DNA from: an uncultured Tateyamaria sp. | GTDB taxonomy: Bacteria; Pseudomonadota; Alphaproteobacteria; Rhodobacterales; Rhodobacteraceae | DNA: 64,000 nt | Assembly: GCF_947503385.1 (NCBI RefSeq) | Contig: NZ_CANNDO010000001.1 | Location: 62,001-126,000, forward strand | Direction of reading: 5' to 3' | Shown: positions 35,244-44,856 of the stretch, in pieces | How positions within the stretch are numbered: position 1 is the first letter of the stretch | How the letters are laid out: each line of letters begins with the position of its first letter | Notes under the pieces: generated by a model | Databases searched by the model: none | The model's input: the letters and a program-made list of their open reading frames with translations, nothing else | What the model was told of the DNA's origin: nothing | Program-made: the position numbers and the translations under genes

Positions 35244-38063
35244 TCAGTTAGCGGCGCGCTCCACCCCTTCGACAATCGCGGCGCGGAGCCGTTTTTCCAG
35301 CGACCGCTGTTTGCTTTCGGAGTGGTATTTCAGCCCGAACATATCCTTGACGTAGAACGTGTCGACGACCTGTTCGCCATAGGTGGCGATGACCGCGTTG
35401 GCGATATAGACATTGGCCGCCGCCAGTGTCCGGGTGAGGTCGTGCAACAGGCCGGGGCGGTCGCGGGTGTCCACTTCGATGATCGTGTAGATGTCGGAGC
35501 CTTCGTTGTCGAAGGTGATGTGCGTGGGCACGCGGAACGCCTTTTCGCGTTTCTTGACCTTGTCGCGGTCCTTGATCGCCTCGCGGGTGACCACCTCACC
35601 GGCCAGCGTGCGTTCGATCATCTTGCGCAGGCGCGGCAGGCGGGCGGGGTCATAGGGGTTGCCGTCGGCGTCCTGAATCCAGAACGCGTCCGTCACGAAC
35701 CCGTCCTTGGTCGTATAGCTGCGGGCGTCGACCACGTTGGCCCCGACCAGCGCCAGCGCGCCGGTGAGGCGGGCAAAGATGCCCGGATGGTCGGGCATAA
35801 CGAAACAGGCGCGGGTGGCGTCCCGGTCTTCGTCCGGGTGCAGGTCCACGACAATTTCGTTGTCGCCGATGTTGCGCAGCAGTTCCGCGAACACCACATG
35901 CGCGGTAACGTGCAGGCCCTGCCAATAGGGGTCGTAATGGCGCGCCACCTCGGCCTGCACATCTTTGCGCGGCCAGTCGGCGAGCGCCTCGCGCAGGGTC
36001 TTTTTCGCCTCTGTGCCGCGGCCCTCGCGGGTCAGCGCCTCCATCCCGTCCTCAAGCGCGCGGCGGGTCTGTCGGTAGAGCGCCCGGATCAGCACGGCCT
36101 TCCAGTTGTTCCACGTGGTCGGCCCGACGCCGCGGATGTCGCATACGGTGAGCACGCACAGCAGGTCGAGCCGTTTGACCGTCTGCACCGCCTTGGCAAA
36201 GTCGCGCACGGTGCGCGGGTCGGCGATGTCACGTTTCTGGGCCATGTCGGACATCAGAAGGTGGTAGCGAACGAGCCATTCGGCGGTGTCCACCTCGTCC
36301 TGTTTCAGACCCAGACGCGGCGCGATCTTGCGCACCATCTGCGCGCCGAGGATCGAATGATCCTCGTCCCGGCCCTTGCCGATGTCGTGCAGCAGCAGCG
36401 CCACATAGAGCACCCGGCGGTTGACCCCTTCCTTGAGGATCGAAGAGGCGACGGGCAGGTCCTCGACCAGTTCCTCTTTCTCGATCATGGCAAGCTGTGC
36501 GATGCACTGAATGATGTGTTCGTCCACGGTGTACGAGTGGTACATGTTGAACTGCATCATCGCGACGATGTGTTCGAATTCGGGGATAAAGGCGCTGAGC
36601 ACGCCAAGTTCGTTCATCCGCCGCAGCGCGCGTTCCGGATTGCCGTGTTTGAGCAGCAGGTCAAGAAAGATGCGCTGCGCCTCGGCGGTGGTGCGCATGT
36701 CTTCGTCGATCAGGTCGAGGTTCGATTTGATCAGGCGCATGGCGTCCGGGTGGATCAGCATCCCCGTGCGCAGTGCCTCTTCGAAGATGCGCAGGAGGTT
36801 CAGCTTGTCACTGAGGAAATCCGACGGGTCCGAGATGGCGAGGCGGTTGCCAATCACCTCGTACCCGGCGCGCACGCGCGGCTTGCGCTTGAACAACCGC
36901 TCCAGCAGCGGTTCGGCCTTGAGGTGGTCCGCCTCCAGCTTGGTCAGAAAGATGCGGGTCAGGTCGCCCACCTGCGTGGCGTGGCGAAAATAGTCCTGCA
37001 TAAACCGTTCAACAGCGCGCCGGCCCTGCCCGTCTTCGTAGCCCATGGCCTCGGCCACGGCGACCTGCATGTCAAAGGTCAGCTGTTCTGTAGGGCGGCC
37101 CGCCAGCAGGTGCAGGTGGCAGCGCGTGGCCCAGAGGAAATCCTCGGCGGCGACGAAATCCTCGAACTCGTCCTCGGCCAGCAGGCCCAGCGGCACCAGT
37201 TCGGCGGCGTCCTGCACCTGATGGATATACTTGCCGATCCAGAACAGCGATTGCAGATCGCGCAGCCCGCCTTTGCCCTCCTTCACATTTGGCTCGACCA
37301 CATAGCGCTGGCCTTGCCGCACATGGCGCGCGTCGCGTTCGGCCAGCTTGGCCTCGATAAAGGCGCGCTCTGTGCCGCTAAAGAGATCGGTGCGCAGGCG
37401 CGTGTCCAACGCCTCTGCCAGCGCGACGTCGCCGAACAGGAACCGCTGTTCGAGCATCGCGGTGCGGATTGTAAAATCCTCACCGCCGAGACGCAGGCAG
37501 TCGCGGATCGTGCGGCTGGAATGGCCGACCTTCAGCTTGAGGTCCCAGAGCATATACAGCGTCGCCTCGATCACCGTCTCGGCCCATGGCGTGATCTTGT
37601 ACGGCGTCAGAAACAGCAGATCGACATCCGAGAAAGGCGCCATTTCACCCCGGCCGTAGCCGCCCACCGCGATCACGGCGAGCCGTTCGCCTTCTGTCGG
37701 GGTGGGGTTGGGATGCAGCACCTCCATCGCGGCACGCAAGGTGGACGTAACAAGGCTGTCGGTGAGAAACGTATAGCCCATCGTGGTCGGGCGTGACCGA
37801 AACGGATCGGCACGGAAGGCGTCGGCAATTGCTGTGCGCCCCGCCTTCTGCGCGGCGCGCAGATGGGCGACGATGGCGGCGCGCGCCTCGGCTGCGGGGG
37901 CCGCGTGCTGCGCGCCCAGCAAGGCGTCAAACGCCGCCTGATCAAAGATCACGGACCGGTCGCAGATCAGGTCGGGCGCCGGGGCGGGCGCTGCGGTCTC
38001 TGCCGCGGCACTCACCACACCCGGTCCTGTTGCACGCTGGTCCGCCCCTTTAGAATCCGGCAC
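35244..38063 (-). CDS. glnD: Bifunctional uridylyltransferase / uridylyl-removing enzyme GlnD
   Basis: About 939 residues. The nucleotidyltransferase domain has VGGYGRGEMAPFSDVDLL near 134-150 (metal Asp in SDVD), the HD hydrolase domain has LLLHDIGKGRDEDHS near 530, and two ACT domains occupy the C-terminus (HPGIFARLTGALALVGA, then RPGLLHDLTRTLAAANVYI). It uridylylates PII at low nitrogen and removes UMP when glutamine is high. GTG 38063 gives the conserved N-terminus (PDSKGADQRATG) and overlaps the end of the upstream lipoprotein gene by 14 bases. Note the PII-like protein at 60369 in this window has no Tyr. Confidence 0.95.
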   Translation of the reverse strand: MPDSKGADQRATGPGVVSAAAETAAPAPAPDLICDRSVIFDQAAFDALLGAQHAAPAAEARAAIVAHLRAAQKAGRTAIADAFRADPFRSRPTTMGYTFLTDSLVTSTLRAAMEVLHPNPTPTEGERLAVIAVGGYGRGEMAPFSDVDLLFLTPYKITPWAETVIEATLYMLWDLKLKVGHSSRTIRDCLRLGGEDFTIRTAMLEQRFLFGDVALAEALDTRLRTDLFSGTERAFIEAKLAERDARHVRQGQRYVVEPNVKEGKGGLRDLQSLFWIGKYIHQVQDAAELVPLGLLAEDEFEDFVAAEDFLWATRCHLHLLAGRPTEQLTFDMQVAVAEAMGYEDGQGRRAVERFMQDYFRHATQVGDLTRIFLTKLEADHLKAEPLLERLFKRKPRVRAGYEVIGNRLAISDPSDFLSDKLNLLRIFEEALRTGMLIHPDAMRLIKSNLDLIDEDMRTTAEAQRIFLDLLLKHGNPERALRRMNELGVLSAFIPEFEHIVAMMQFNMYHSYTVDEHIIQCIAQLAMIEKEELVEDLPVASSILKEGVNRRVLYVALLLHDIGKGRDEDHSILGAQMVRKIAPRLGLKQDEVDTAEWLVRYHLLMSDMAQKRDIADPRTVRDFAKAVQTVKRLDLLCVLTVCDIRGVGPTTWNNWKAVLIRALYRQTRRALEDGMEALTREGRGTEAKKTLREALADWPRKDVQAEVARHYDPYWQGLHVTAHVVFAELLRNIGDNEIVVDLHPDEDRDATRACFVMPDHPGIFARLTGALALVGANVVDARSYTTKDGFVTDAFWIQDADGNPYDPARLPRLRKMIERTLAGEVVTREAIKDRDKVKKREKAFRVPTHITFDNEGSDIYTIIEVDTRDRPGLLHDLTRTLAAANVYIANAVIATYGEQVVDTFYVKDMFGLKYHSESKQRSLEKRLRAAIVEGVERAAN

Positions 38064-39243
38064 CGCCAAATCCGTTTGGCGCGGGGCTGACCACAACGAC
38101 CTTGTTGTCGCGGATCGTGGCCACGGCCAGACCGCGCTGGTTCGTCCCATCGGGCCGCAGGCGGAACACGCCGTTCGCCCCTTGGAACCCGGCACCTTGC
38201 GTCAGGGCGGCCCCGGTCAGCGCGTTGGACCGGCCTTGGCTGGCCAGCGCGCCGATGGCTGCGATGCCGTCAAAGGCAAGACCGGCCAGCGGGTGCGGCG
38301 CACTGCCATAGGCGCCTTCGTATTGGCGGCGGAACGCGGCAGACCGTGCGGGATCCGGCAGCGCGAACCAACCGCCCTGCACGCCGGGCAGGTCCAGCGT
38401 TTGCGGCGGGATATCCCAACGGGCAAGGCCGATGAACTGGGTGCTGGACGGCGACACGCCCGCCTCGGGCAAAAGCTGCGACAAGAGCGGCAGGGCCGAC
38501 GAGCTGGTGGTGGTCAGGAACACGGAATCCGCGGCACCGCTGTCCACGGCGGCCTTGACCCGTGGCACGGAATCGACGACGCCCTGTTGCGACAGCGGGT
38601 AATCAACGGTGCCGACAAGGGTGGCGCTGCTGCGCGAAATGGCCTGCTGGATCGCGTTGCGGCCCAATTGGCCCGACACGTCCTGTGCGTGGACGATGAC
38701 GATCCGGTTCCGGCCCTGCGACGCGGCATAATTCACCAGACGGCCCGCCGTGTTGTCAAAAGTGGCGCCAAGGACAAAGACATTGCCGCCCGCGATTGTG
38801 GTGTTGTTGGAAAAGGCCAGAACGTTCACGCCCTGCGGCGCGACAGCGACGCCTGCCGCGTTGGCGGCCTCGGCGTATAGCGGGCCAAGGATGATGCGCG
38901 CGCCGTCGTTGACGGCCAGCGCGGCCTGACTGGCTGCGGTTTGCGCATTGCCTGCGGTGCCGTAGACGCGCAGGTCAATCTCGACCCCGTTGAGGTCACG
39001 CATGGCCAGCCGGGCCGCGTTTTCGAGGTTGCGGGCCAGCAGATCGTCACTGGCCTGACCGGAGCCGCGGGGCACCAGAAGGGCCACCGGTATCGGCTGC
39101 GAGGTGTCGATGCGGGGGCCGCCCGCGCCGCTGCCGATGGTGGTCAGGGCCGACGGATCACAGGCGGCCAGCGCGAGGGCGGCCAGCGGCATCAGAACGG
39201 CGCGGCGGGTCGCCTTGCGCAAGGTGTCGAAAAACGCAAACAT
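38050..39243 (-). CDS. Penicillin-binding protein activator (LpoA-like) lipoprotein
   Basis: 397 residues, a periplasmic-binding-protein fold of the LivJ/LpoA type. The signal ends in LAALALAACDP, a good lipobox with Cys28, so it is anchored to a membrane. The body (VALLVPRGSGQA to TAVATIRDN) follows the type 1 periplasmic-binding fold. LpoA in E. coli activates PBP1A from the outer membrane; alphaproteobacterial members sit next to rsmI as here, supporting the same annotation, although activation in this group is unproven. ATG 39243 begins the signal peptide. It overlaps glnD downstream. Confidence 0.82.
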   Translation of the reverse strand: MFAFFDTLRKATRRAVLMPLAALALAACDPSALTTIGSGAGGPRIDTSQPIPVALLVPRGSGQASDDLLARNLENAARLAMRDLNGVEIDLRVYGTAGNAQTAASQAALAVNDGARIILGPLYAEAANAAGVAVAPQGVNVLAFSNNTTIAGGNVFVLGATFDNTAGRLVNYAASQGRNRIVIVHAQDVSGQLGRNAIQQAISRSSATLVGTVDYPLSQQGVVDSVPRVKAAVDSGAADSVFLTTTSSSALPLLSQLLPEAGVSPSSTQFIGLARWDIPPQTLDLPGVQGGWFALPDPARSAAFRRQYEGAYGSAPHPLAGLAFDGIAAIGALASQGRSNALTGAALTQGAGFQGANGVFRLRPDGTNQRGLAVATIRDNKVVVVSPAPNGFGGAGF

Positions 39244-39341
39244 GAATACAATCACTCCCGGGTGCATGGGCGTTGTCCTGTGCAGGCGGCCCGTGTCATT
39301 TCTGGCGCGGATAATAGACGTCAAAAAGGGCGGGTCCAGCG

Positions 39342-40208
39342 TTGAATTTTATCAAGAGCGGTCTGAAGCCGGGGCTCTGGTTTGTCGGGGTGCCCATTGG
39401 GACGGCGCGTGATATCACGCTGCGCGCGCTGGATGTGCTGGCATCGGCGGACGTGCTGGCCGCCGAGGACAGCCGCAGTTTGCGCAAACTGATGGACATT
39501 CACGGCGTCCCGCTGGAGGGGCGGCGGATCGAGGTGCTGCATGACCACTCCAGTGCCGACGCGGTGCAGCGCCTTGTGGACAAGGCGCAGAGCCAGAGCG
39601 TGGCCTATGCGTCCGAAGCGGGAATGCCGGGGATCGCGGACCCCGGGTTTGAACTGGCCCGCGCGGCGCGCGCGGCCGGAGTGCCGGTGACCTGTGCGCC
39701 CGGCCCGTCCGCCGTGGTGACGGCGCTGGCTGTGGCGGGGCTGCCGACGGACGCGTTTCATTTTGCCGGTTTCTTGCCGAACACCCAAGCCGCGCGCAAA
39801 AAAGCGCTGACCGCCCTGCGCGATGTGCAAGCGACGCTGGTGTTCTACGAATCACCCAAACGGCTGCGCGCCATGTTGCTGGATGCCGCAGAGGTGTTTG
39901 GGGCCGACCGGCACGGTGCAATGTGCCGGGAACTGACCAAACGGTTCGAGGAAATCCGCACCAACACCCTCGAAACACTGGCAAATGACCTCGACTCGCA
40001 TCCGGTCAAAGGCGAGATTGTGGTGCTGATTGCGCGGGGCGAACGGGGAAGCGTTAGGGAAATCGACATTGATAGTGCGTTAAAAGCGGCACTGGGTACG
40101 ATGTCGACGAAGGATGCCGCCAGTTTCGTGGCGGACAGTCTGGATGTGCCCCGGCGCCGCGTCTACCAGCGCGCGCTGGAACTGGTGCGGGACCGTCCGG
40201 CACCGTAG
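39342..40208 (+). CDS. rsmI: 16S rRNA (cytidine-1402-2'-O)-methyltransferase
   Basis: 288 residues of the tetrapyrrole-methylase fold. It methylates the ribose of C1402 in the decoding centre with RsmH. Family motifs: VPIGTARDITLRALDVL near 17 (GNLxDIT equivalent), LAAEDSRSLRKL, ASEAGMPGIADPG (GxPxISDPG), CAPGPSAVVTALAVAG and LVFYESPKRL. The start is TTG 39342, the only initiation codon before the conserved region; AAGGG lies upstream. It diverges from the PBP activator gene, 98 bases away, a frequent arrangement, and yraN follows. Confidence 0.95.
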   Translation: MNFIKSGLKPGLWFVGVPIGTARDITLRALDVLASADVLAAEDSRSLRKLMDIHGVPLEGRRIEVLHDHSSADAVQRLVDKAQSQSVAYASEAGMPGIADPGFELARAARAAGVPVTCAPGPSAVVTALAVAGLPTDAFHFAGFLPNTQAARKKALTALRDVQATLVFYESPKRLRAMLLDAAEVFGADRHGAMCRELTKRFEEIRTNTLETLANDLDSHPVKGEIVVLIARGERGSVREIDIDSALKAALGTMSTKDAASFVADSLDVPRRRVYQRALELVRDRPAP

Positions 40209-40217
40209 TGCAAGGGG

Positions 40218-40628
40218 ATGACGATGGCCTTTCATGCGCGGGACTTTGGCGATGCCGCGCGGGTGGCGCGCGGGCAGTGCGCCTATCACGCGGGCCTCTC
40301 GGCGGAGGAACAGGTGGCTGCACGCTACCGTGCGCAAGGCTGTGTCGTGCTGGCCGAACGCTGGCGCGCGGGCCGGGGGGAACTGGATCTGGTATTGCGC
40401 GACGCGGAAGGTGTCATTGTCTTTGTCGAAGTCAAGAAAAGCAGGACTTTCGATCAGGCGTTGTCACATTTGTCGACGGCGCAGGCGCGTCGTTTATTCG
40501 CCACGGCGGAACAGTATCTTTGCACTTTGCCGGACGGTGTTTTCACACCATCCCGGCTGGATGTGGCGCTGGTCAATGCCGTGGGTGAGATTTGCGTTCA
40601 CGAGAACTTTTTCGCAGGTGGTCTGTGA
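40218..40628 (+). CDS. yraN: YraN family (UPF0102) nuclease-like protein
   Basis: 136 residues. The restriction-endonuclease-like fold is seen from EEQVAARYRAQGCVVLAERWRAGRGELDLVLRD and FVEVKKSR, with the PD-(D/E)xK residues Glu/Asp/Glu/Lys intact. Function is unproven; the family may act in DNA or RNA repair. Start ATG 40218 follows AAGGGG, nine bases after rsmI. The neighbouring order rsmI-yraN-gshB is conserved widely. Confidence 0.93.
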   Translation: MTMAFHARDFGDAARVARGQCAYHAGLSAEEQVAARYRAQGCVVLAERWRAGRGELDLVLRDAEGVIVFVEVKKSRTFDQALSHLSTAQARRLFATAEQYLCTLPDGVFTPSRLDVALVNAVGEICVHENFFAGGL

Positions 40629-40724
40629 TCTGCGAGCGCCCCCTGCGCGGGCGCACAGGCCAAATTCATTGCACCTCCGCCGCGGCTGCGCCATCTAAAG
40701 CGCAGTTTGCCGGAGAGTAGCCCC

Positions 40725-41660
40725 ATGAAGATCGCCTTTCAGATGGACCCGATAACGGGTGTGGACATCAACGCCGACAGCAGTTTCCGGCTTGCCGAAG
40801 AAGCGCAGGCACGCGGGCATGACCTGTTTTTCTACGGACCCGACCAGCTTGCCTACGAAGAAGGCAGGATAACCGCGCGCGGGCATGACATGACGGTGCA
40901 GCGCGTTGCGGGTGATCCGGCCGTTTTGGGGCCACGGCGCGTCGTCGATCTGGCGGATTTCGACGTGGTCTGGCTGCGTCAGGATCCGCCCTTTGACATG
41001 CATTACATCACCTCCACGCATCTGCTGGACCGGCTGAAGAACGATGTTCTGGTCGTCAACGACCCGTTCTGGGTGCGCAACTATCCCGAAAAGCTGCTGG
41101 TGCTGGATTTTCCCGACCTCACCCCGCCCACCACAATTGCGCGCGATCTGGAGACCATCAAGGCGTTCAAGGCGCGCCATGGTGACGTGATCCTGAAACC
41201 GCTTTACGGCAATGGCGGCGCGGGTGTCTTTCGCCTTGATGCCAATGACCGCAACCTGACATCGCTGCACGAGTTGTTCACCGGCTTTTCGCGTGAACCG
41301 CTGATCGTGCAGAAGTTCCTGCCCGACGTGTCCAATGGCGACAAGCGTGTTATTCTTGTCGATGGCGCCCCCATCGGGGCGATCAACCGTGTTCCGGCGG
41401 CCGGTGAGACGCGGTCGAACATGCACGTGGGCGGACGGCCCGAGAAGATCGGCCTGAGCGACCGGGACCACGAGATTTGCGCGGCCATTGGTCCGCTGCT
41501 GAAGGAAAAGGGTCAGGTGTTTGTCGGCATTGACGTCATTGGCGACTATCTGACTGAAATCAATGTGACCTCGCCCACCGGCATTCAGGAAATGGAGCGG
41601 TTCGACGGGCTGAACGTGGCCGGTGCGATTTGGGATGCCATCGACGCGCGGCTTGCATGA
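40725..41660 (+). CDS. gshB: Glutathione synthetase
   Basis: 311 residues, ATP-grasp enzyme that joins glycine to gamma-glutamylcysteine. N-terminal MKIAFQMDPI, then the LRQDPPFDMHYI motif, NDPFWVRNYPEK, ATP-grasp VILKPLYGNGGAGVFR, and metal/substrate region GIDVIGDYLTEINVTSPTGIQE are all present. ATG 40725 is chosen over 40707 because the family begins MKIAFQMDP. The next gene starts within its stop (ATGA), so gshB and the hydrolase are coupled. Confidence 0.96.
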   Translation: MKIAFQMDPITGVDINADSSFRLAEEAQARGHDLFFYGPDQLAYEEGRITARGHDMTVQRVAGDPAVLGPRRVVDLADFDVVWLRQDPPFDMHYITSTHLLDRLKNDVLVVNDPFWVRNYPEKLLVLDFPDLTPPTTIARDLETIKAFKARHGDVILKPLYGNGGAGVFRLDANDRNLTSLHELFTGFSREPLIVQKFLPDVSNGDKRVILVDGAPIGAINRVPAAGETRSNMHVGGRPEKIGLSDRDHEICAAIGPLLKEKGQVFVGIDVIGDYLTEINVTSPTGIQEMERFDGLNVAGAIWDAIDARLA

Positions 41661-42571
41661 GTTGGATCAGGCCTGTTCTCAATCGCTATCTGCGACTGAC
41701 CGAAAAGCCGCATCTGCGCAAGGCCACCAGCCCGGAGGCGTTGCGGCGCAGCTTTCGCATCAAGGCGCGGCTGTTTTTCCACCCCCCTGTTGGCACCCGG
41801 TTCGAGACGCGCCCGCTGGGACCCGGCGAGGCACTATATGTCACCCCGCGTATGGTCCGGTCGGACAGTGTCCTGCTCTACTTTCACGGCGGCGGTTACG
41901 TGTTTGGCGCGCCGGAAACCCATTCCGCGATGCTGGCGACCCTCGCGCGGCGCGTCGGAGCACCGGCTGTCCTGCCCCGCTACCCACTGGCGCCCGAACA
42001 CCCCTATCCGGCCGCGCCCGACTTTGCCGAAGCGGTCTATGATGCCGTTCTGGCCAAACATCCGGGCGCGCGCATCCTGATCGGCGGAGACAGCGCGGGC
42101 GGAGGGCTGGCCCTGACCCTTCTGGCGCGCCTGTTGCGCAAAGGCACCGCCTTGCCCGCAGGCGTTTTTGCCTTTTCACCGCTGACCGATTTGAGTTTCT
42201 CCGGCGACAGCATCCGCACAAACGCGGACGCAGACGTGGAGTTGCCCGCCGAGCGCATCCCCGAGATGACAAGACTTTACTTGAACGGTGTCGACCCGGC
42301 GCAGTCTGATGTCAGCCCGCTGCACGCCGATTTTACCGGCGCACCGCCCGTCTGGATCACCGCCGGGACCACAGAGATTCTGCTGGATGACAGCCGCCGC
42401 ATTGTCGACCGGATGACAACGCAAGGCGTCGCGGTCACTTATGTCGAAGAGCATGATCTGCCGCATGTCTGGCCGATCTTTCACAACCTGCTGCCCGAGG
42501 CACGGGCCACATTGGCCAATCTGGCCGTTTGGATCAGGGCTCAGGCCAGTTCGAAAGAGCCGACGCGGTAA
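41657..42571 (+). CDS. Alpha/beta hydrolase, HSL (type IV esterase) family
   Basis: 304 residues. Oxyanion motif HGGG at 77-80 (LLYFHGGGYVF), nucleophile GDSAGG at 144-149 (Ser146), catalytic Asp likely in TTEILLDDSR near 245, catalytic His in HDLPHVWPIF near 278. Type IV lipolytic enzymes hydrolyse short-chain esters. Substrate unknown. It starts inside the gshB stop, and its 3' end overlaps the convergent yifB by 31 bases. Confidence 0.9.
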   Translation: MSWIRPVLNRYLRLTEKPHLRKATSPEALRRSFRIKARLFFHPPVGTRFETRPLGPGEALYVTPRMVRSDSVLLYFHGGGYVFGAPETHSAMLATLARRVGAPAVLPRYPLAPEHPYPAAPDFAEAVYDAVLAKHPGARILIGGDSAGGGLALTLLARLLRKGTALPAGVFAFSPLTDLSFSGDSIRTNADADVELPAERIPEMTRLYLNGVDPAQSDVSPLHADFTGAPPVWITAGTTEILLDDSRRIVDRMTTQGVAVTYVEEHDLPHVWPIFHNLLPEARATLANLAVWIRAQASSKEPTR

Positions 42572-44052
42572 CTGATCGCCTCGCCGATATGTGGACGCTG
42601 CACCCTTTCGGAGCCGTCCAGATCGGCGATGGTGCGCGCCACCCGCATGACCCGGTGATAGCCGCGCGCCGACAGTCCAAAGCGGTCTGCCGCCTTGGTC
42701 AGCAGCGCGCGCCCGTCCGCATCGGGTTGCGCGAACCTGTCCAACATCCCGCCGGACAGGTCTGCATTGTGCCGCAGTCCATGATCCGCAAAGCGTGCTG
42801 CCTGCACCGCACGCGCCGCCGCCACACGCGTCGCAATGGCTGCGGAGGTTTCGCCGTCGGCGGGCAAGTCGAGGTCGGAATAGGTGACGGGCGGCACATC
42901 GACCCGCAGGTCGAACCGGTCCATGAGCGGCCCCGATATCCGGCCCAGATAGTCATCGCCGCATCCCGGCGCACGCGCGCAGGCCCGCGCCGCGTCGCTG
43001 AGATAGCCACATTTGCAGGGGTTCGCCGCGGCCACCAGCATAAAGCGGCAGGGGTATTTCACGTGGTTGTTGGCGCGTGCGACCATGACTTCGCCCGTTT
43101 CGATGGGCTGGCGCAGGGTTTCGAGGACGGTGCGGGGAAATTCCGGAAACTCATCCATGAACAGCACCCCGTTATGGGCAAGCGACGCCTCCCCCGGCTT
43201 GGCCCCGCGCCCGCCGCCGATAATGGCTGCCATGGACGCGGTGTGGTGCGGTTCGCGAAACGGGCGGTCCATGGAAATGCCGCCCGCGTCCAAAAGCCCG
43301 GCGAGCGAGTGGATCATCGAAGTTTCCAGCGCCTCCATCGCCGTGAGTGGCGGCAGGATACCGGGCAGGCGCGCCGCCATCATGGATTTGCCCGACCCCG
43401 GTGTGCCGACCATCAGCACGTGGTGCCGCCCGGCTGCGGCAATTTCCAGCGCGCGTTTGGCCCGCTCCTGCCCTTTGACGTCCCGCATGTCCGGCCCGTG
43501 ATCCGCCGCCGCCAACTGACCCGCCGTTGCGGGTTCCAACGGGGCCTGTCCTGTGTAGTGGCGCACAACATCGCCCAGATCGGTGGCCGCGATGACCTGT
43601 GCCGCGTCGACCCACGCGGCTTCGGCCCCTGATCCTTCGGGGCAGAGCAGCGTGCGATCCTGTTCCGCCGCCGCCATGGCAGCCGGCAGGGCACCGATCA
43701 CCGGCACCAGCGTGCCGTCCAGCGACAATTCCCCCAATGCGACGGTCATTTCCACCGCGTCTTTGGGCAGGATATCCATCGCGGCCAGCAATGCCAGCGC
43801 GATAGGCAGATCGAAATGCGAGCCTTCCTTGGGCAAATCCGCAGGTGACAGGTTGATTGTCACCTTCTTGGACGGCAGGGCGATGGACAGCGCACTGAGT
43901 GCGGCGCGCACACGGTCGCGCGCCTCTGACACGGCTTTGTCCGGCAGTCCCACGATGGCAAAGCCCGGCAGGCCCGGCACCATGGCGCATTGCACCTCGA
44001 CTTCTCGCGCTTCGACCCCCTGAAATGCCACCGTGTACGCCCGCGCCGCCAT
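42541..44052 (-). CDS. YifB-type Mg-chelatase-like AAA+ ATPase (ComM/YifB)
   Basis: 503 residues. N-terminal Lon-like subdomain (IVGLPDKAVSEARDRVRAAL, TINLSPADLPKEGSHFDLPIA), then the AAA+ core: Walker A VGTPGSGKSMMA near 215, Walker B GVLFMDEFPEF, sensor and the Cys cluster CKCGY to GC in the zinc-like insert. ComM-type members are helicases that aid branch migration in natural transformation; whether this one does is not shown. ATG 44052 is preferred over ATG 44058, both being close. Confidence 0.9.
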   Translation of the reverse strand: MAARAYTVAFQGVEAREVEVQCAMVPGLPGFAIVGLPDKAVSEARDRVRAALSALSIALPSKKVTINLSPADLPKEGSHFDLPIALALLAAMDILPKDAVEMTVALGELSLDGTLVPVIGALPAAMAAAEQDRTLLCPEGSGAEAAWVDAAQVIAATDLGDVVRHYTGQAPLEPATAGQLAAADHGPDMRDVKGQERAKRALEIAAAGRHHVLMVGTPGSGKSMMAARLPGILPPLTAMEALETSMIHSLAGLLDAGGISMDRPFREPHHTASMAAIIGGGRGAKPGEASLAHNGVLFMDEFPEFPRTVLETLRQPIETGEVMVARANNHVKYPCRFMLVAAANPCKCGYLSDAARACARAPGCGDDYLGRISGPLMDRFDLRVDVPPVTYSDLDLPADGETSAAIATRVAAARAVQAARFADHGLRHNADLSGGMLDRFAQPDADGRALLTKAADRFGLSARGYHRVMRVARTIADLDGSERVQRPHIGEAISYRVGSFELA

Positions 44053-44118
44053 ATGCACCTCTGCTGCTTATGGTTAACGGTTAGCGGCGCCCGGTTTACG
44101 ATTGGTTAACAGCGCAGG

Positions 44119-44796
44119 TCAGACTGGCCAGGGACGGGTGGGAAGATCCATTTCGTAGGGAACGGTGTCATAAGTGACCTTTATCCCTTCGGCGCGCCAT
44201 GCCTGAAAGGCCGCATCCGAGATGGTTGTCTGGCAATAGGCCCGCGCCCCGTCACTGACCGGCAGGTCATAGCCCACAATCCGCGCACAGACCGGGGCGT
44301 AAAACGCATCGGCCAGCGAATACGCCCCAAAAAGCCATGGCCCCGCGCCCGCGAAAGCCCGCGCATGGGCCCATAGCGTTTCGATCCGCGCCAGATCCGC
44401 AGCCACGTCGTCGGGCAGGGCAAAACCTTCTTTTACGTGGGACAGTTGCATCGGGCAGGCGACCCGCAGCGCACCAAAGCCCGAGGCCATTTCCGCCGAC
44501 AGCCACCGCGCCGTGGCGCGGGCGGCAGGATCGGCAGGCCACATCGCCACATCAGGATGCCGTTCGTGCAGGGTTTCCGCGATGGCCATGGTTTCGCCAA
44601 CCACCGTGCCGTCCGGCAGACGCAGCGCAGGGACAAGCCGCGCGGGCGCAAGGTCCGCCATGTCATCTGCCATCGTCCCGTCAAACAGGCCGACCAAGTG
44701 GGTGCGGAATGGCAGGCCGAATTTCTCAAGCATGAGCCAACCGCGCAAGGACCAGCTTGAAAACGTCCGGTCACCGATAAAGAGATCATAAGTCAT
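44119..44796 (-). CDS. Glutathione S-transferase family protein
   Basis: 225 residues. The N-terminal thioredoxin-like domain begins YDLFIGDRTFSSWSLRGWLML (the SSWSLR motif is typical of a proteobacterial GST subgroup whose active residue is Ser or Cys, not Tyr), followed by ARLVPALRLPDGTVVGETMAI for glutathione binding. The helical C-terminal domain includes YSLADAFYAPVCARI. Electrophile detoxification is the likely role; specific substrate unknown. ATG 44796 begins the conserved start. No glutathione-dependent neighbour other than gshB 2 kb away. Confidence 0.9.
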   Translation of the reverse strand: MTYDLFIGDRTFSSWSLRGWLMLEKFGLPFRTHLVGLFDGTMADDMADLAPARLVPALRLPDGTVVGETMAIAETLHERHPDVAMWPADPAARATARWLSAEMASGFGALRVACPMQLSHVKEGFALPDDVAADLARIETLWAHARAFAGAGPWLFGAYSLADAFYAPVCARIVGYDLPVSDGARAYCQTTISDAAFQAWRAEGIKVTYDTVPYEMDLPTRPWPV

Positions 44797-44856
44797 GGGG
44801 CAGACGTTACGCAGACCAGTCGCAGCCCGCCAAATGCCCATTTGTGAGATCGGGAA

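Noticed and set aside
35322-37796. Long plus-strand open frame opposite glnD.
   Set aside because: Antisense to the complete glnD gene with all its motifs; no start signal or protein family.
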